Shown here: positions 10,277 through 18,615 of the stretch, piece by piece | Layout: every line of letters begins with the position of its first letter | Position numbering within the stretch: the stretch's first letter is position 1 | From: Sphingomonas sp. | GTDB taxonomy: Bacteria; Pseudomonadota; Alphaproteobacteria; Sphingomonadales; Sphingomonadaceae | Assembly (NCBI RefSeq): GCF_019746015.1 | Contig: NZ_JAIESM010000032.1 | Span: forward strand, 1 to 64,000 | Direction: 5' to 3' | DNA length: 64,000 bases | Position numbers and translations under genes: made by a program | The notes under the pieces: model-generated | The model's input: the letters and a program-made list of their open reading frames with translations, nothing else | Databases searched by the model: none | Told to the model about the DNA's origin: nothing

Positions 10277-10561
10277 ACGGCGATGACCGCGCCACTGCCG
10301 CTGGGCGCCGTCACGGCGGTACAGGCACGCCCGCCTGCCGCCACTGCGCCCCTGCCCCCACCCAACGCCACCATGGCCGCCGCCGCGACCGGTACGGTTG
10401 CTGCCCAGCAGGCGGTCGCCGCCGGCGTGCTGCGCGACTCCACGCCGGTGCTGGCCCCTGTCACCTATGCAGCGGCCCGCCCCCGCGAGCGGCGCGAGGG
10501 CAAGCCGTTTCACCGCATGCCCGGCATTGCGTCGGCGCAGGCGCGCGGGCATGATCGTGCG

Positions 10562-11740
10562 ATGTTCCTGAACTTTCTCGACGCGCTGCGCAGCGCCGGC
10601 ATTCCCGCCAGCCTGAAAGAGCATCTCATCCTGCTGGAGGCCCTGTCGAAGGACGTGATCGACCGCACGCCCGACCAATTCTATTATCTGTCGCGCTCGG
10701 TCTATGTGAAGGACGAAGGGCTGCTCGACCGGTTCGACCAGGTCTTTGCCAAGGTGTTCAAGGGCATCGAAACCAGCTTTGCCGCCACCAATGCGGAAAT
10801 TCCGGCCGAATGGCTGCGCGCGGTGGCCCAGAAATATCTGAGCGCCGAGGAAATGGCGCAGATCGAATCGCTGGGGTCGTGGGACGAGATCATGGCGACG
10901 CTGCAGAAGCGCCTCGCCGAGCAGCAGGGCCGGCACCAGGGCGGCAACAAGTGGATCGGCACCGGCGGCACCAGCCCCTATGGCAATTCGGGCTACAACC
11001 CCGAAGGCGTGCGCATCGGCGGCGAGGGCAAGCAGAAGCGCGCGCTGAAAGTGTGGGACCAGCGCGAATTCCGCAATCTGGACAACACCCGCGAACTGGG
11101 CACACGCAACATCAAGATCGCGCTGCGCCGCCTGCGCCGCTTCGCCCGCGAAGGGGCGGCCGACGAGCTTGATCTGGACGCAACGATCGAAGGCACCGCG
11201 CGCCAGGGCTGGCTCGACATTCATATGCGGCCCGAACGGCACAATGCGGTGAAGCTGCTGCTGTTCCTCGACGTTGGCGGATCGATGGACCCGTGGGTGA
11301 AGCTGTGCGAGGAGCTGTTCTCCGCCGCGACCGCCGAATTCAAGAACATGGAATTCTTCTATTTCCACAACTGCCCCTATGAGGGCGTGTGGAAGGACAA
11401 TCGCCGCCGCTTTTCGGAACGCACGCCGACCTGGGACGTGCTGCACAAATTCGGCCATGACTATAAGCTGGTGTTCGTGGGCGACGCGTCGATGAGCCCC
11501 TATGAAATCACCCATCCGGGCGGTTCGGTCGAGCATTTCAACGAGGAATCGGGTGCGGTGTGGCTGCACCGGATGACCAACACCTATCCCGCCGCGGTGT
11601 GGCTGAACCCCATTCCCGAGGAGCAATGGGGCTATTCGCAGTCGATCCGCATCGTGCGCGAGCTGATGAACGACCGCATGTATCCGCTCACCCTCAACGG
11701 GCTTGACGAGGCGATGCGCGAGCTGACCCGCAAGCGCTGA
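10562..11740 (+). CDS. CoxE-like VWA-domain protein (MoxR partner)
   Basis: 392 residues with a C-terminal von Willebrand A domain carrying a MIDAS-type motif (LLFLDVGGSMDPW). The N-terminal part (FLNFLDALRSAGIPASLKEH) and the central EFRNLDNTRELGTRNIK region match CoxE-like/DUF58-type VWA proteins that work with MoxR ATPases. The open frame reaches back to 10283. That upstream stretch is a low-complexity Ala/Pro/Thr sequence unlike the family, and family members usually begin at the MFLNF-type start, so 10562 is chosen despite a poor ribosome site. The domain layout implies a chaperone complex with the MoxR ATPase at 8776-9636. Confidence 0.87.
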   Translation: MFLNFLDALRSAGIPASLKEHLILLEALSKDVIDRTPDQFYYLSRSVYVKDEGLLDRFDQVFAKVFKGIETSFAATNAEIPAEWLRAVAQKYLSAEEMAQIESLGSWDEIMATLQKRLAEQQGRHQGGNKWIGTGGTSPYGNSGYNPEGVRIGGEGKQKRALKVWDQREFRNLDNTRELGTRNIKIALRRLRRFAREGAADELDLDATIEGTARQGWLDIHMRPERHNAVKLLLFLDVGGSMDPWVKLCEELFSAATAEFKNMEFFYFHNCPYEGVWKDNRRRFSERTPTWDVLHKFGHDYKLVFVGDASMSPYEITHPGGSVEHFNEESGAVWLHRMTNTYPAAVWLNPIPEEQWGYSQSIRIVRELMNDRMYPLTLNGLDEAMRELTRKR

Positions 11741-11750
11741 CGCGCGCGCG

Positions 11751-12947
11751 TCAGTAAAGCAGGAACGGCGCGCGTTCTTCCGCCCAGGCCGCCTCGTCGG
11801 CGGCCGTCAGCACGTCCAGATCGCCCGGCTCGGCACCGGCATCGTCGACCCACTCGCGCAGCGCCGGGCCGCCATTGATCACGTCGATGGCCAGCCGGTC
11901 GAACACATATTCATAAGCGAAGTCGCGCCACAGCGGATAGTCAGGGCGCAGCTGCCGGATCACCTTGAACGCCAGTGCCTGCAATCGCCAGGGGCGGAAC
12001 GCGGCATGATCGTAAAAGCTGCCCTCGGCATGGATGTGCACGCCGTTGTTCAGCTGCTTCATATGCTTATGGAAGGTCGGCTCGAACCAGATTTCACGCA
12101 GGGCGCAGCCGGCCAGCCAGCCGGGCGCCAGCCGGCGCATCGCCGCCATCACCTCCCGCGCGGGTAGGTCGGGCGCGCCGAACAGTTCGAGCGGCCGGGT
12201 GGTGCCGCGCCCTTCGGACAGCGTCGTCCCCTCCAGCATAACCGTGCCGGCATAGGCGCGCGCCATGTTGAGATTGGCGGCATTGGGGCTGGGGTTGATC
12301 CACAGCCGGTCGGCCGGCCAGCCAAAGCCCGGCGCCTCCGCCGGCGCCCACCCTTCCATGGCGACGACGTGATAATCAACGTTCAGCCCGTAATGCGCGA
12401 TGAACCAGCGCCCCAGCTCGCCCATGGTCAGCCCGTGCCGCATCGGCAGGGGGCCGGCGCCGACAAAGCTTTCCCAGCCCGGGCGCAGCGCCAGCCCCTC
12501 GATGGGCCGGCCCGCCGGGTTGGGCCGATCGAGCACCCACACGCTCTTGCCGTGCCGGGCGGCCGCCTCCAGCACATAGAGCAGGGTCGTCACATAGGTG
12601 TAGATGCGACAGCCCAGGTCCTGCAGATCGACCAGCATCACGTCGAAGGTCTGCATCGATTGCCCGGTCGGGCGGCGCACTTCGCCATAAAGGCTGAACA
12701 CCGGAATGCCGTAGCGCGGATCGGTGAAGTCGGGCGACTCCATCATGTTATCCTGCAGGTCGCCGCGCACACCGTGCTGCGGGCCGAACATGGCAGTGAT
12801 GTTCACGCCCGCCGCCACCAGCGCGTCCAGGCTATGCTCCAGCCGATCCGTGAGCGAGGCGGGGTGCGCAAGCAACGCCACGCGCCTGCCTTCGAGCGGG
12901 CGGCGCAGTTCAGGGTCGGCGAGCAGGCGATCGATACCGAAGTTCAT
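11751..12947 (-). CDS. NamZ-like exo-beta-N-acetylmuramidase family protein (DUF1343)
   Basis: 398 residues of the DUF1343 family, whose Bacillus member NamZ removes terminal N-acetylmuramic acid from peptidoglycan fragments. Family landmarks are GVRGDLQDN after FGPQH (residues 54-67), MLVDLQDLGCRIYTY and VLDRPNPAGR. Unlike the secreted Bacillus enzyme there is no signal peptide, so cytoplasmic muropeptide recycling is more likely. The ATG overlaps the stop of the upstream DOMON-like gene (ATGA at 12944-12947), so the two are co-translated. The 3' end converges on coxE with 10 bases between the two stops. Confidence 0.9.
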   Translation of the reverse strand: MNFGIDRLLADPELRRPLEGRRVALLAHPASLTDRLEHSLDALVAAGVNITAMFGPQHGVRGDLQDNMMESPDFTDPRYGIPVFSLYGEVRRPTGQSMQTFDVMLVDLQDLGCRIYTYVTTLLYVLEAAARHGKSVWVLDRPNPAGRPIEGLALRPGWESFVGAGPLPMRHGLTMGELGRWFIAHYGLNVDYHVVAMEGWAPAEAPGFGWPADRLWINPSPNAANLNMARAYAGTVMLEGTTLSEGRGTTRPLELFGAPDLPAREVMAAMRRLAPGWLAGCALREIWFEPTFHKHMKQLNNGVHIHAEGSFYDHAAFRPWRLQALAFKVIRQLRPDYPLWRDFAYEYVFDRLAIDVINGGPALREWVDDAGAEPGDLDVLTAADEAAWAEERAPFLLY

Positions 12948-13471
12948 GAGCGCTCAGGTGCCGGGAGGGTGGCGATAAAGCAATCCCGGTTGTGGAAATC
13001 AGGCGGGCCTGGTGCGTGCGCCAGCGCCCAATAGGATTTGGTCCCGTCGGCTTCCTCGATCACGGCGGTCAGCCCGATAGCGGCGCCGTTCTCCAAAGCG
13101 AGCGGCAGCGAGACCGCAAGCGACAGCGCCCCGCTTTCACCCCGCAGCACTCGCGGCGGCGCGGCGAGCGGGAGCGGTGTCATGCCGTCACGATAGCCGG
13201 TAAAGCGATAGGCGGCCCAGCGCGTGGACGGCGAAAAATTGAACTCCAGATAGGCGCCGCCCGCCAAGCCCGCGAACAATTCGAGACAGGTGGTCCGCCA
13301 AAGGCCATCGGTCCGTGCCGGCACGTCAACCGGCGGAACGATCAGCGTTGCCGGGCCGCCGACCAGATAGTCCAGCGTAAGCCCATCGCCTTGCCGCGCC
13401 ACGCGCACCGCTACGGCACGGCCAGCGGGCGGGTTCGAGGACGGATGTGGCACCAGGTGAAACATGGCCAT
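12944..13471 (-). CDS. DOMON-like domain protein
   Basis: 175 residues, no signal peptide, predicted beta-sandwich. The segment DGLWRTTCLELFAG followed by YLEFNFSPSTRWAAYRF is characteristic of a small DOMON-like family found next to other genes in Proteobacteria. DOMON folds bind haem or sugar in better-known proteins, but ligand and function of this family are unknown. Its stop overlaps the start of the NamZ-like gene by ATGA, suggesting a shared process. The start lies only 49 bases from the divergent rimO start, so the promoters must be compact or overlapping. Confidence 0.8.
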   Translation of the reverse strand: MAMFHLVPHPSSNPPAGRAVAVRVARQGDGLTLDYLVGGPATLIVPPVDVPARTDGLWRTTCLELFAGLAGGAYLEFNFSPSTRWAAYRFTGYRDGMTPLPLAAPPRVLRGESGALSLAVSLPLALENGAAIGLTAVIEEADGTKSYWALAHAPGPPDFHNRDCFIATLPAPERS

Positions 13472-13520
13472 CGCGCCACCCTAGGAAATCGTGGCGCGAA
13501 ACGCTATGTGCGCGCCATCC

Positions 13521-14855
13521 ATGGCAACCACGCTCCCTCCTTCGCCCAAGATCGGCATGGTCTCGCTCGGCTGTCCCAAGAATCTGGTCGACAGCGAGCG
13601 CATCCTGACCAAGCTGCGCAGCGACGGCTATGAAATGTCGGCCGATTACGCCGGCGCCGATGTCGTGCTGGTCAACACCTGCGGTTTTCTCGATTCCGCC
13701 AAGGAGGAATCGCTCGAAGCCATCGGCGAGGCGATGGCCGAGAATGGCCGCGTCATCGTGACCGGGTGCATGGGCAAGGAAGCGGAGGTGATCCGCGCGA
13801 AATTCCCCAATGTGCTAGCGGTGACCGGCGCGCATCAGTATGAGGAAGTGGTGGGCGCGGTGCATGAGGCGGCGCCGATGCCGCCCAACGCCTTCATCAA
13901 TCTGGTGCCCGAAAGCGGGCTGAAGCTGACCCCGCGCCATTACAGCTATCTGAAGATTTCCGAAGGCTGCAACCACCGCTGCGCCTTCTGCATCATCCCC
14001 TCGCTGCGCGGCGATCTGGTCAGCCGGCGGCCCGATGCGATTTTGCGCGAGGCGGAGAAACTGGTCGAGGCGGGCACCCGCGAGCTGCTGGTGATCAGCC
14101 AGGACACATCGGCTTACGGCGTCGACATCCGCGACCAGCCACGCCTGTGGCGGGGCCGCGAGCTGCGCCCGCACATGACCGACCTCGCCGCCGCGCTTGG
14201 CGAGCTGGGCGTGTGGGTGCGGCTGCACTATGTCTATCCTTATCCGCATGTCGACCAGGTCATCCCGCTGATGGCGCAGGGGCTGGTGACGCCCTATCTC
14301 GACATTCCCTTCCAGCATGCGAGCCCGGCCGTGCTGCGCGCGATGCGGCGGCCGGCCAATGAGGCGAAAGTGCTGGAGCGCATCCGCGGCTGGCGCGCAA
14401 TCTGCCCGGACATTGCCATCCGCTCCACCTTCGTGGTCGGCTTTCCGGGCGAGACCGAGGATGATTTTGCCTATCTGCTCGACTGGCTGGCCGAGGCGCA
14501 GCTCGACCGGGTGGGCGCCTTCCGCTTCGAGCCGGTGGAAGGGGCGGCCGCCAATGCCCTTCCCGACCCGGTGCCGGAGGCGGTGAAGGAAGAACGCTAT
14601 GCCCGGCTGATGGCGCTGACCGCGCGGATTTCGGCCGAGAAGCTGGCGGCGAAGATCGGGCGGACACTGCCCGTCATCATCGATGCCGTCGATGCCGAGA
14701 GCGGCGGCGCCGCCGGCCGGTCGCAGGCCGACGCGCCGGAGATCGACGGCGAGGTCCATCTGCGCGACGCCGGCCATCTGAAGCAAGGCGATATCGTCGG
14801 CGCCCTGATCGAGGACGCCGACGAGCATGACCTGTTCGGGGTGCCCGCCAAGTAG
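13521..14855 (+). CDS. rimO: Ribosomal protein S12 methylthiotransferase
   Basis: Radical SAM methylthiotransferase that modifies an aspartate of ribosomal protein S12. The N-terminal UPF0004 domain carries the first cluster ligands C18 (SLGCPKN), C54 (NTCGF) and C83 (TGCMG). The radical SAM cluster uses C150, C154 and C157 (CNHRCAFC). A C-terminal TRAM domain (about residues 375-440) binds the substrate. The protein is 444 aa from the ATG at 13521; ATGs at 13491 and 13506 would add up to 10 unlikely residues. GCPKN and the SAM motif spacing distinguish it from MiaB. Confidence 0.95.
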   Translation: MATTLPPSPKIGMVSLGCPKNLVDSERILTKLRSDGYEMSADYAGADVVLVNTCGFLDSAKEESLEAIGEAMAENGRVIVTGCMGKEAEVIRAKFPNVLAVTGAHQYEEVVGAVHEAAPMPPNAFINLVPESGLKLTPRHYSYLKISEGCNHRCAFCIIPSLRGDLVSRRPDAILREAEKLVEAGTRELLVISQDTSAYGVDIRDQPRLWRGRELRPHMTDLAAALGELGVWVRLHYVYPYPHVDQVIPLMAQGLVTPYLDIPFQHASPAVLRAMRRPANEAKVLERIRGWRAICPDIAIRSTFVVGFPGETEDDFAYLLDWLAEAQLDRVGAFRFEPVEGAAANALPDPVPEAVKEERYARLMALTARISAEKLAAKIGRTLPVIIDAVDAESGGAAGRSQADAPEIDGEVHLRDAGHLKQGDIVGALIEDADEHDLFGVPAK

Positions 14856-14952
14856 AGCGTCCCGTGGACACCGAAAATCGCTGGACAGCATCCCGCCCGC
14901 CAGCGCAGCTTTGCAAGACACGCTGTTGGAACAGTCCTTGTTGGAGAGGCCG

Positions 14953-16338
14953 ATGATCCGTTCGCTTGCCGCCCTGATGCTGATGATCGCCGCGCCCGCC
15001 GCCGCGCAGGAGATCAGCCCCGACGAAGCCCGGCAGATCGACAGCATCGTGACCACCAGCCTGAAGCGCACCGGCGTGCCCAGCGCCTCGGTCGCGATCG
15101 TGCGCGACGGGCGGCTGGTGTTCGCGCGCGCTTATGGCAAACAGTCCGAAAGCGGCGGCCCGGCGCGCACCGATGCGCCCTATCAGATCGCGTCGGTATC
15201 CAAGCAGTTCACCGGCGCGGCGCTCTTGCTGCTGGAGGATGAAGGCAAGCTCAGCCTGAATGACAAGGTTGGCAAATATCTGCCTGATATTTCAGGGGCG
15301 GACACGATCACGCTGCGCCAGCTGCTCGATCACACATCCGGCCTGCAGGATTACTGGCCGCAGGATTACAGCTTTGCCGCGATGGACAAACCCACCACAC
15401 CGCAGGGCATTATCGACCGCTGGGCGAAGAAACCGCTCGATTTCGCCCCCGGCACCCAGTGGCAATATTCGAACACGGCCTATGTCGTGGCGGGGCAGGT
15501 GGTGGAAAAAGTGGCCGGCATGCCGCTGCTGGCGTTTCTGCAGGCGCGCGTCTTTGCGCCGCTGGGGATGAAGGTGGTCAGCCTGGACGATGCCGTCGGC
15601 CCCGGTTTTCCGCAGGGCTATCAACGTTTTGCGCTGGGGCCGGTGCGGGTGGAAAAGCCGGCAGCCCGTGGCTGGCTCTATGCCGCCGGCGAACTGGCGA
15701 TGTCGCCCAGCGATCTCGCCAAATGGGACATCGCGCGAATGAACCGCAGCCTGATGCCCGCCGATGACTGGGCGGCGCAGGAAACGCCCACCCGGCTGGC
15801 CGATGGCAGCAACACCAATTACGGGCTGGGCGTCACCATCCAGACGGTCGACGGGCGCCGCATCGTCGAACATTCGGGCGAAGCGCCGGGCTTCCTGACC
15901 GAGAATATCGTGTTTCCGGACCAGAAAGCGGCCATCATCGTCGCGGTGAACGGCGATTTCTCCAACGCCTTCACCAGCATTGCCGGGCAGATCACCAAGC
16001 TGGTGCTGCCGGTGAAAGCCCCGGCGGATGGCACGGCCACGGCGGAGGCACGGGCGATTTTCGACCAGCTGCGCGCCGGCACGCTCGACCGCGCGCTACT
16101 GACCGAGAATGCCAATTACTATTTCACCGATGTGGCGCTGGGCGATTATCGCCAGTCGCTGTCGGCGCTGGGCGAGCCGAAATCGTTCGAGCCGGTGCGC
16201 AACCCGCGCGCGCGCGGCGGGTTCATCAACCGCAACTACCGCGTGACCTATGCCGACCGGGTGCTGAACGTGATCACCTATCGCGAGCCGGGCGGTGCCC
16301 GCCGGTTCGAGCAGTTTCTGGTGATGCCCGCCGAATGA
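14953..16338 (+). CDS. Exported serine hydrolase (beta-lactamase/esterase fold)
   Basis: 461 residues with a signal peptide (MIRSLAALMLMIAAPAAAQ). The class C beta-lactamase-like domain has S81-V-S-K84 as nucleophile and general base, and Y172-S-N174 as the second motif; a HSGEAPGF stretch stands near the third. Beyond about residue 360 there is an extra C-terminal domain of unknown role. The ATG at 14953 has GGAGAGG upstream and matches the signal peptide; codons back to 14827 look non-coding. Substrate could be a D-amino peptide, a beta-lactam or an ester. Its stop overlaps the start of the M17 aminopeptidase gene (ATGA), suggesting a peptide-degrading pair. Confidence 0.87.
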   Translation: MIRSLAALMLMIAAPAAAQEISPDEARQIDSIVTTSLKRTGVPSASVAIVRDGRLVFARAYGKQSESGGPARTDAPYQIASVSKQFTGAALLLLEDEGKLSLNDKVGKYLPDISGADTITLRQLLDHTSGLQDYWPQDYSFAAMDKPTTPQGIIDRWAKKPLDFAPGTQWQYSNTAYVVAGQVVEKVAGMPLLAFLQARVFAPLGMKVVSLDDAVGPGFPQGYQRFALGPVRVEKPAARGWLYAAGELAMSPSDLAKWDIARMNRSLMPADDWAAQETPTRLADGSNTNYGLGVTIQTVDGRRIVEHSGEAPGFLTENIVFPDQKAAIIVAVNGDFSNAFTSIAGQITKLVLPVKAPADGTATAEARAIFDQLRAGTLDRALLTENANYYFTDVALGDYRQSLSALGEPKSFEPVRNPRARGGFINRNYRVTYADRVLNVITYREPGGARRFEQFLVMPAE

Positions 16339-17714
16339 CCGACTTTGCCCCCCTGCTCCAGCCCGATCGCGGCCAGCCGGCACGCGCGATCCATGTCGTC
16401 CACCCGGACAGTTTCGCCACCTGGCTGGCGGCGCAGCGGCCGGCGATCCGCGCGCTGATCGCCGCCCAGCGCATCACCGGCAAGGCGGGCAACCGCGCCA
16501 TCCTGCCCGGCGAGGGGGAGGATTGGTCGGCGCTGCTCGTCTGCGACGAGGAGGAAAGTTCGCCCTGGCGCATCGCCAGCCAGGGCGAAGTGCTGCCCGA
16601 GGGGATTTACCGGCTGGCCAGCGGCGCGCTGGGCGCGGCGGGGCTGGGCTGGCTGCTCGCGCAGCACCGGTTCGAGCGCTATCGCGCGGGTGAGCCGCAG
16701 GGGCCGCGCGTGCTGCTGACCAGCGAGCCGGCGCGCATCGACGAAACGGTGCGGCTGGCCGAAGCGGTGGCGCTGGTGCGCGATCTGGTGAACACAGGCG
16801 CGAGCGACCTTGGCCCGGCCGAGCTGGAAGCCGCCGCCGAGGCACTGGCCGGGCGGCACGGCGCCACCATCACGGTGACGCGCGGCGACGCGCTGGCGCA
16901 GGGCTATCCGATGATCCACGCCGTCGGCCAGGCGGCAACGCGCGAGCGCGCACCCCGGCTGATCGAGCTGGAATGGGGCGATCCCGCGCACCCCCGGCTG
17001 GCGCTGATCGGCAAGGGCGTGTGCTTCGATTCGGGCGGGCTGGACCTGAAACCCTCGGCCGGCATGCGGCTGATGAAGAAGGACATGGGTGGCGCGGCGC
17101 ATGCGCTGGCGCTCGCCGGGCTGGTGATGAGCACGGGGCTGAAGGTGCGGCTGCACCTGCTGATCCCGGCGGTGGAAAATGCGGTGTCGGGCGCTGCCTT
17201 CCGCCCCGGCGACGTGCTGAAAACGCGCCAGGGGCTGACGGTTGAAAACACCAATACCGATGCCGAAGGGCGGCTGATCCTGGGCGACGCGCTGACCCGG
17301 GCGGGCGAAGGCGCGCCCGCGCTGATGCTGGATTTCGCCACGCTGACCGGCGCCGCGCGGGTGGCGCTGGGGCCGGACCTGCCCGCGACCTTCAGCAATG
17401 ACGAGGGACTGGCCGCCGATCTGCTGGCCGCCGGCACCGCGATGCACGACCCACTGTGGCGGCTGCCGCTCTGGCCGGGCTATGACGAGATGCTGAAGTC
17501 GGACATTGCCGACATCGTCAACGCCCCCGATGGCGGCATGGCGGGCGCGATTACCGCCGCGCTGTTCCTGAAACGCTTCGTGCCGGAGGGGACGGCCTGG
17601 GCGCATCTGGACACCTTTGCCTGGCGCAACACCGCCAAACCGGCGCGCCCCAAGGGCGGCGAAGCGCTGGGCCTGCGAGCCGCCTGGGCATTGCTGAAGG
17701 GCCGGTTCGGCTGA
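16335..17714 (+). CDS. M17 leucyl aminopeptidase family protein
   Basis: 459-residue cytoplasmic metallopeptidase removing N-terminal residues from peptides. Two-metal site residues are visible: K227 and D232 in GKGVCFDSGGLDLKP, and D309 and E311 in NTDAEGRLILGD. The N-terminal half is shorter and less conserved than in E. coli PepA, as in the alphaproteobacterial branch that I would not call pepA. Translation is coupled to the upstream serine hydrolase through ATGA. Convergent with tpiA, with 30 bases between the stops. Confidence 0.92.
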   Translation: MTDFAPLLQPDRGQPARAIHVVHPDSFATWLAAQRPAIRALIAAQRITGKAGNRAILPGEGEDWSALLVCDEEESSPWRIASQGEVLPEGIYRLASGALGAAGLGWLLAQHRFERYRAGEPQGPRVLLTSEPARIDETVRLAEAVALVRDLVNTGASDLGPAELEAAAEALAGRHGATITVTRGDALAQGYPMIHAVGQAATRERAPRLIELEWGDPAHPRLALIGKGVCFDSGGLDLKPSAGMRLMKKDMGGAAHALALAGLVMSTGLKVRLHLLIPAVENAVSGAAFRPGDVLKTRQGLTVENTNTDAEGRLILGDALTRAGEGAPALMLDFATLTGAARVALGPDLPATFSNDEGLAADLLAAGTAMHDPLWRLPLWPGYDEMLKSDIADIVNAPDGGMAGAITAALFLKRFVPEGTAWAHLDTFAWRNTAKPARPKGGEALGLRAAWALLKGRFG

Positions 17715-17744
17715 GTTTTCCTAGCGGCGCATACCGCGCACCGC

Positions 17745-18488
17745 TCAGCCCCCGGCGCCGGCCGCGATGATCGGCACGAACTTGGCTGCCGTCAGGCTCG
17801 CGCCGCCCACCAGCGCGCCGTCGACATTGGCAGTCGCCAGCAGCGCCGGCGCATTGTCGGCCGTCACCGACCCGCCATAGAGCAGCCGCACCCCCGCGCC
17901 CGCCGCGCCCAGCCGTTCGACCAGCGCCGCGCGCAACGCCGCGTGCATCTCGGCGACGTCACCCACTTCGGCGACGCGACCGGTGCCGATCGCCCAGACG
18001 GGCTCATAGGCGATCGACAGCCACTCACCCCCCGCCCCCGCCGGCAGCGAACCTGCAAGCTGGCCGGTGACGACCGCCACCGCGCGCCCGGCGTCGCGCT
18101 CGGCCAGCGTCTCGCCCACGCACAGAATCACCGTCAGCCCGTGGCGGCGCGCGGCCTCTGCCTTGGCCTTCACCTCGGCATCGCTCTCGCCCTGCGCGGC
18201 GCGACGCTCGCTATGGCCGACAATGGTGAAGCGTGCGCCCGCCTCGCGCGCCATCGCTGCCGAAACGCAGCCGGTATGGGCGCCCGCATCCGCGCCGTGC
18301 ACATCCTGCGCGCCGATCGCCAGGGCCGGCACGCGCGCGGCGGCGGGCGCGATCAGCGTCGCCGGCACCGCGATGCCCACCTCGGGCGCGCCACCCTCGC
18401 CCGCTGCCACGGCAATCGCGTCAAGCTCGGCCAGCGCCGCCAGCGACCCGTTCATCTTCCAGTTTCCCGCGATCAGCTTGCGCTGCAT
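17745..18488 (-). CDS. tpiA: Triosephosphate isomerase
   Basis: Interconverts dihydroxyacetone phosphate and glyceraldehyde 3-phosphate. Catalytic residues are all present: N9 and K11 in GNWKMNG, H92 in IVGHSERR, E162 in YEPVWAIGTG. A phosphate-binding GGS and GGAS follow near the C-terminus. Normal length, 247 aa. Divergent from the PpiD-like gene, with a 127-base intergenic region holding both promoters; I could not pick the elements with confidence. Confidence 0.97.
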   Translation of the reverse strand: MQRKLIAGNWKMNGSLAALAELDAIAVAAGEGGAPEVGIAVPATLIAPAAARVPALAIGAQDVHGADAGAHTGCVSAAMAREAGARFTIVGHSERRAAQGESDAEVKAKAEAARRHGLTVILCVGETLAERDAGRAVAVVTGQLAGSLPAGAGGEWLSIAYEPVWAIGTGRVAEVGDVAEMHAALRAALVERLGAAGAGVRLLYGGSVTADNAPALLATANVDGALVGGASLTAAKFVPIIAAGAGG

Positions 18489-18615
18489 GGCGCCCTCCCC
18501 CCAATGTGCGTTTGCCGCGCTCTAGCGCAGATGCCGTGCGGCGCAACCTTGATGCTTTTGCCAAGCCCCCCTAAAGCGCACGGTTCCAGTCACCATCAAC
18601 GGTATCCAATCGCTT

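Noticed and set aside
10283..10561. N-terminal extension of CoxE from the ATG at 10283
   Set aside because: Low-complexity Ala/Pro sequence, not seen in the family; the shorter start at 10562 gives the usual length.
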